This document shows positions 37,254 through 37,281 of a stretch of 37,281 nt of DNA, one piece after another. The translations under genes were made by a program, and so were the position numbers. Where the stretch lies: the IMG/VR virus record IMGVR_UViG_3300030522_000010, positions 1-37,281 of that record; one strand, given 5' to 3'. The notes beneath the pieces are model-generated. The model was not told where the DNA came from and did not search any database. It was given only the letters and a program-made list of their open reading frames with translations. The stretch's first letter is position 1, and the number at the start of each line of letters is the position of its first letter. Origin of the DNA: a virus.

Positions 37254-37281
37254 CTACTGCCCGGACCTTTTTGAGAGCGTA

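Overview
The window reads as one essentially complete transposable (Mu-like) temperate phage genome of about 37.2 kb. It carries a DDE-type transposase with a MuB-like AAA ATPase, a Mu-type head module (DUF3486, TerL, DUF935 portal, protease/scaffold, decoration protein, major capsid, DUF1320), and inverted arrays of an 11-bp site (TTTGATCCAAA) within 185 bp of the left edge and 75 bp of the right edge. Nothing here is a housekeeping gene and I saw no tRNA, rRNA or CRISPR. The host is not stated by the sequence. One secreted-protein gene (14273-14968) has an N-terminal repeat type that I associate with Verrucomicrobiota and other PVC-group bacteria, so I lean that way, weakly. The standard bacterial code fits; TAG, TGA and TAA all end genes.

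Layout. (1) 1-185: left end with three transposase-site candidates. (2) 186-13594: a leftward early block of some 25 tightly packed genes, many sharing ATGA or GTGA overlaps. Reading away from the switch these are a Ner/Cro-like repressor, small proteins, an excisionase-like HTH protein, a DUF3102-like protein, transposase A, ATPase B, winged-helix and other DNA-binding proteins, a DnaA-domain-IV-like protein, a GemA-like protein, and then an accessory tail (186-5265). The accessory tail holds an ASCH-like protein, a DUF6745 protein with a 12-nt minisatellite, and membrane/coiled-coil proteins. Two or three ORFs run against this operon (1523-2212, perhaps 4739-4909 and 12358-12831) and look like morons. 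(3) 13596-13653: divergent control region with palindromes and a direct repeat. (4) 13654-14968, rightward: LexA/CI-type S24 repressor and a secreted protein, probably the lysogeny transcript. (5) 15098-16810: lysis cassette of lipoprotein, alpha/beta hydrolase, holin candidate and Cys/His endolysin. (6) 16814-28392: packaging, head and head-tail joining genes, including an unexpected GT-B/capsule-type glycosyltransferase gene. (7) 28397-37180: tail module with tail tube, tape measure (646 aa) and tip proteins. I see no sheath protein, so a non-contractile siphovirus tail is inferred. (8) 37181-37281: right end with two inverted copies of the end site.

How it works together (inference). In the lysogen the S24 repressor sits on the central operators and silences the leftward operon, while the same rightward transcript supplies an exported protein. 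When the repressor is inactivated, the Ner-like protein and the A/B transposition machinery are made leftward and replicate the element through its ends. Late genes to the right then build a Mu-type head on a siphovirus-type tail and lyse the cell. The divergent early/late layout differs from Mu, where almost everything is read rightward, and resembles my recollection of BcepMu-type phages.
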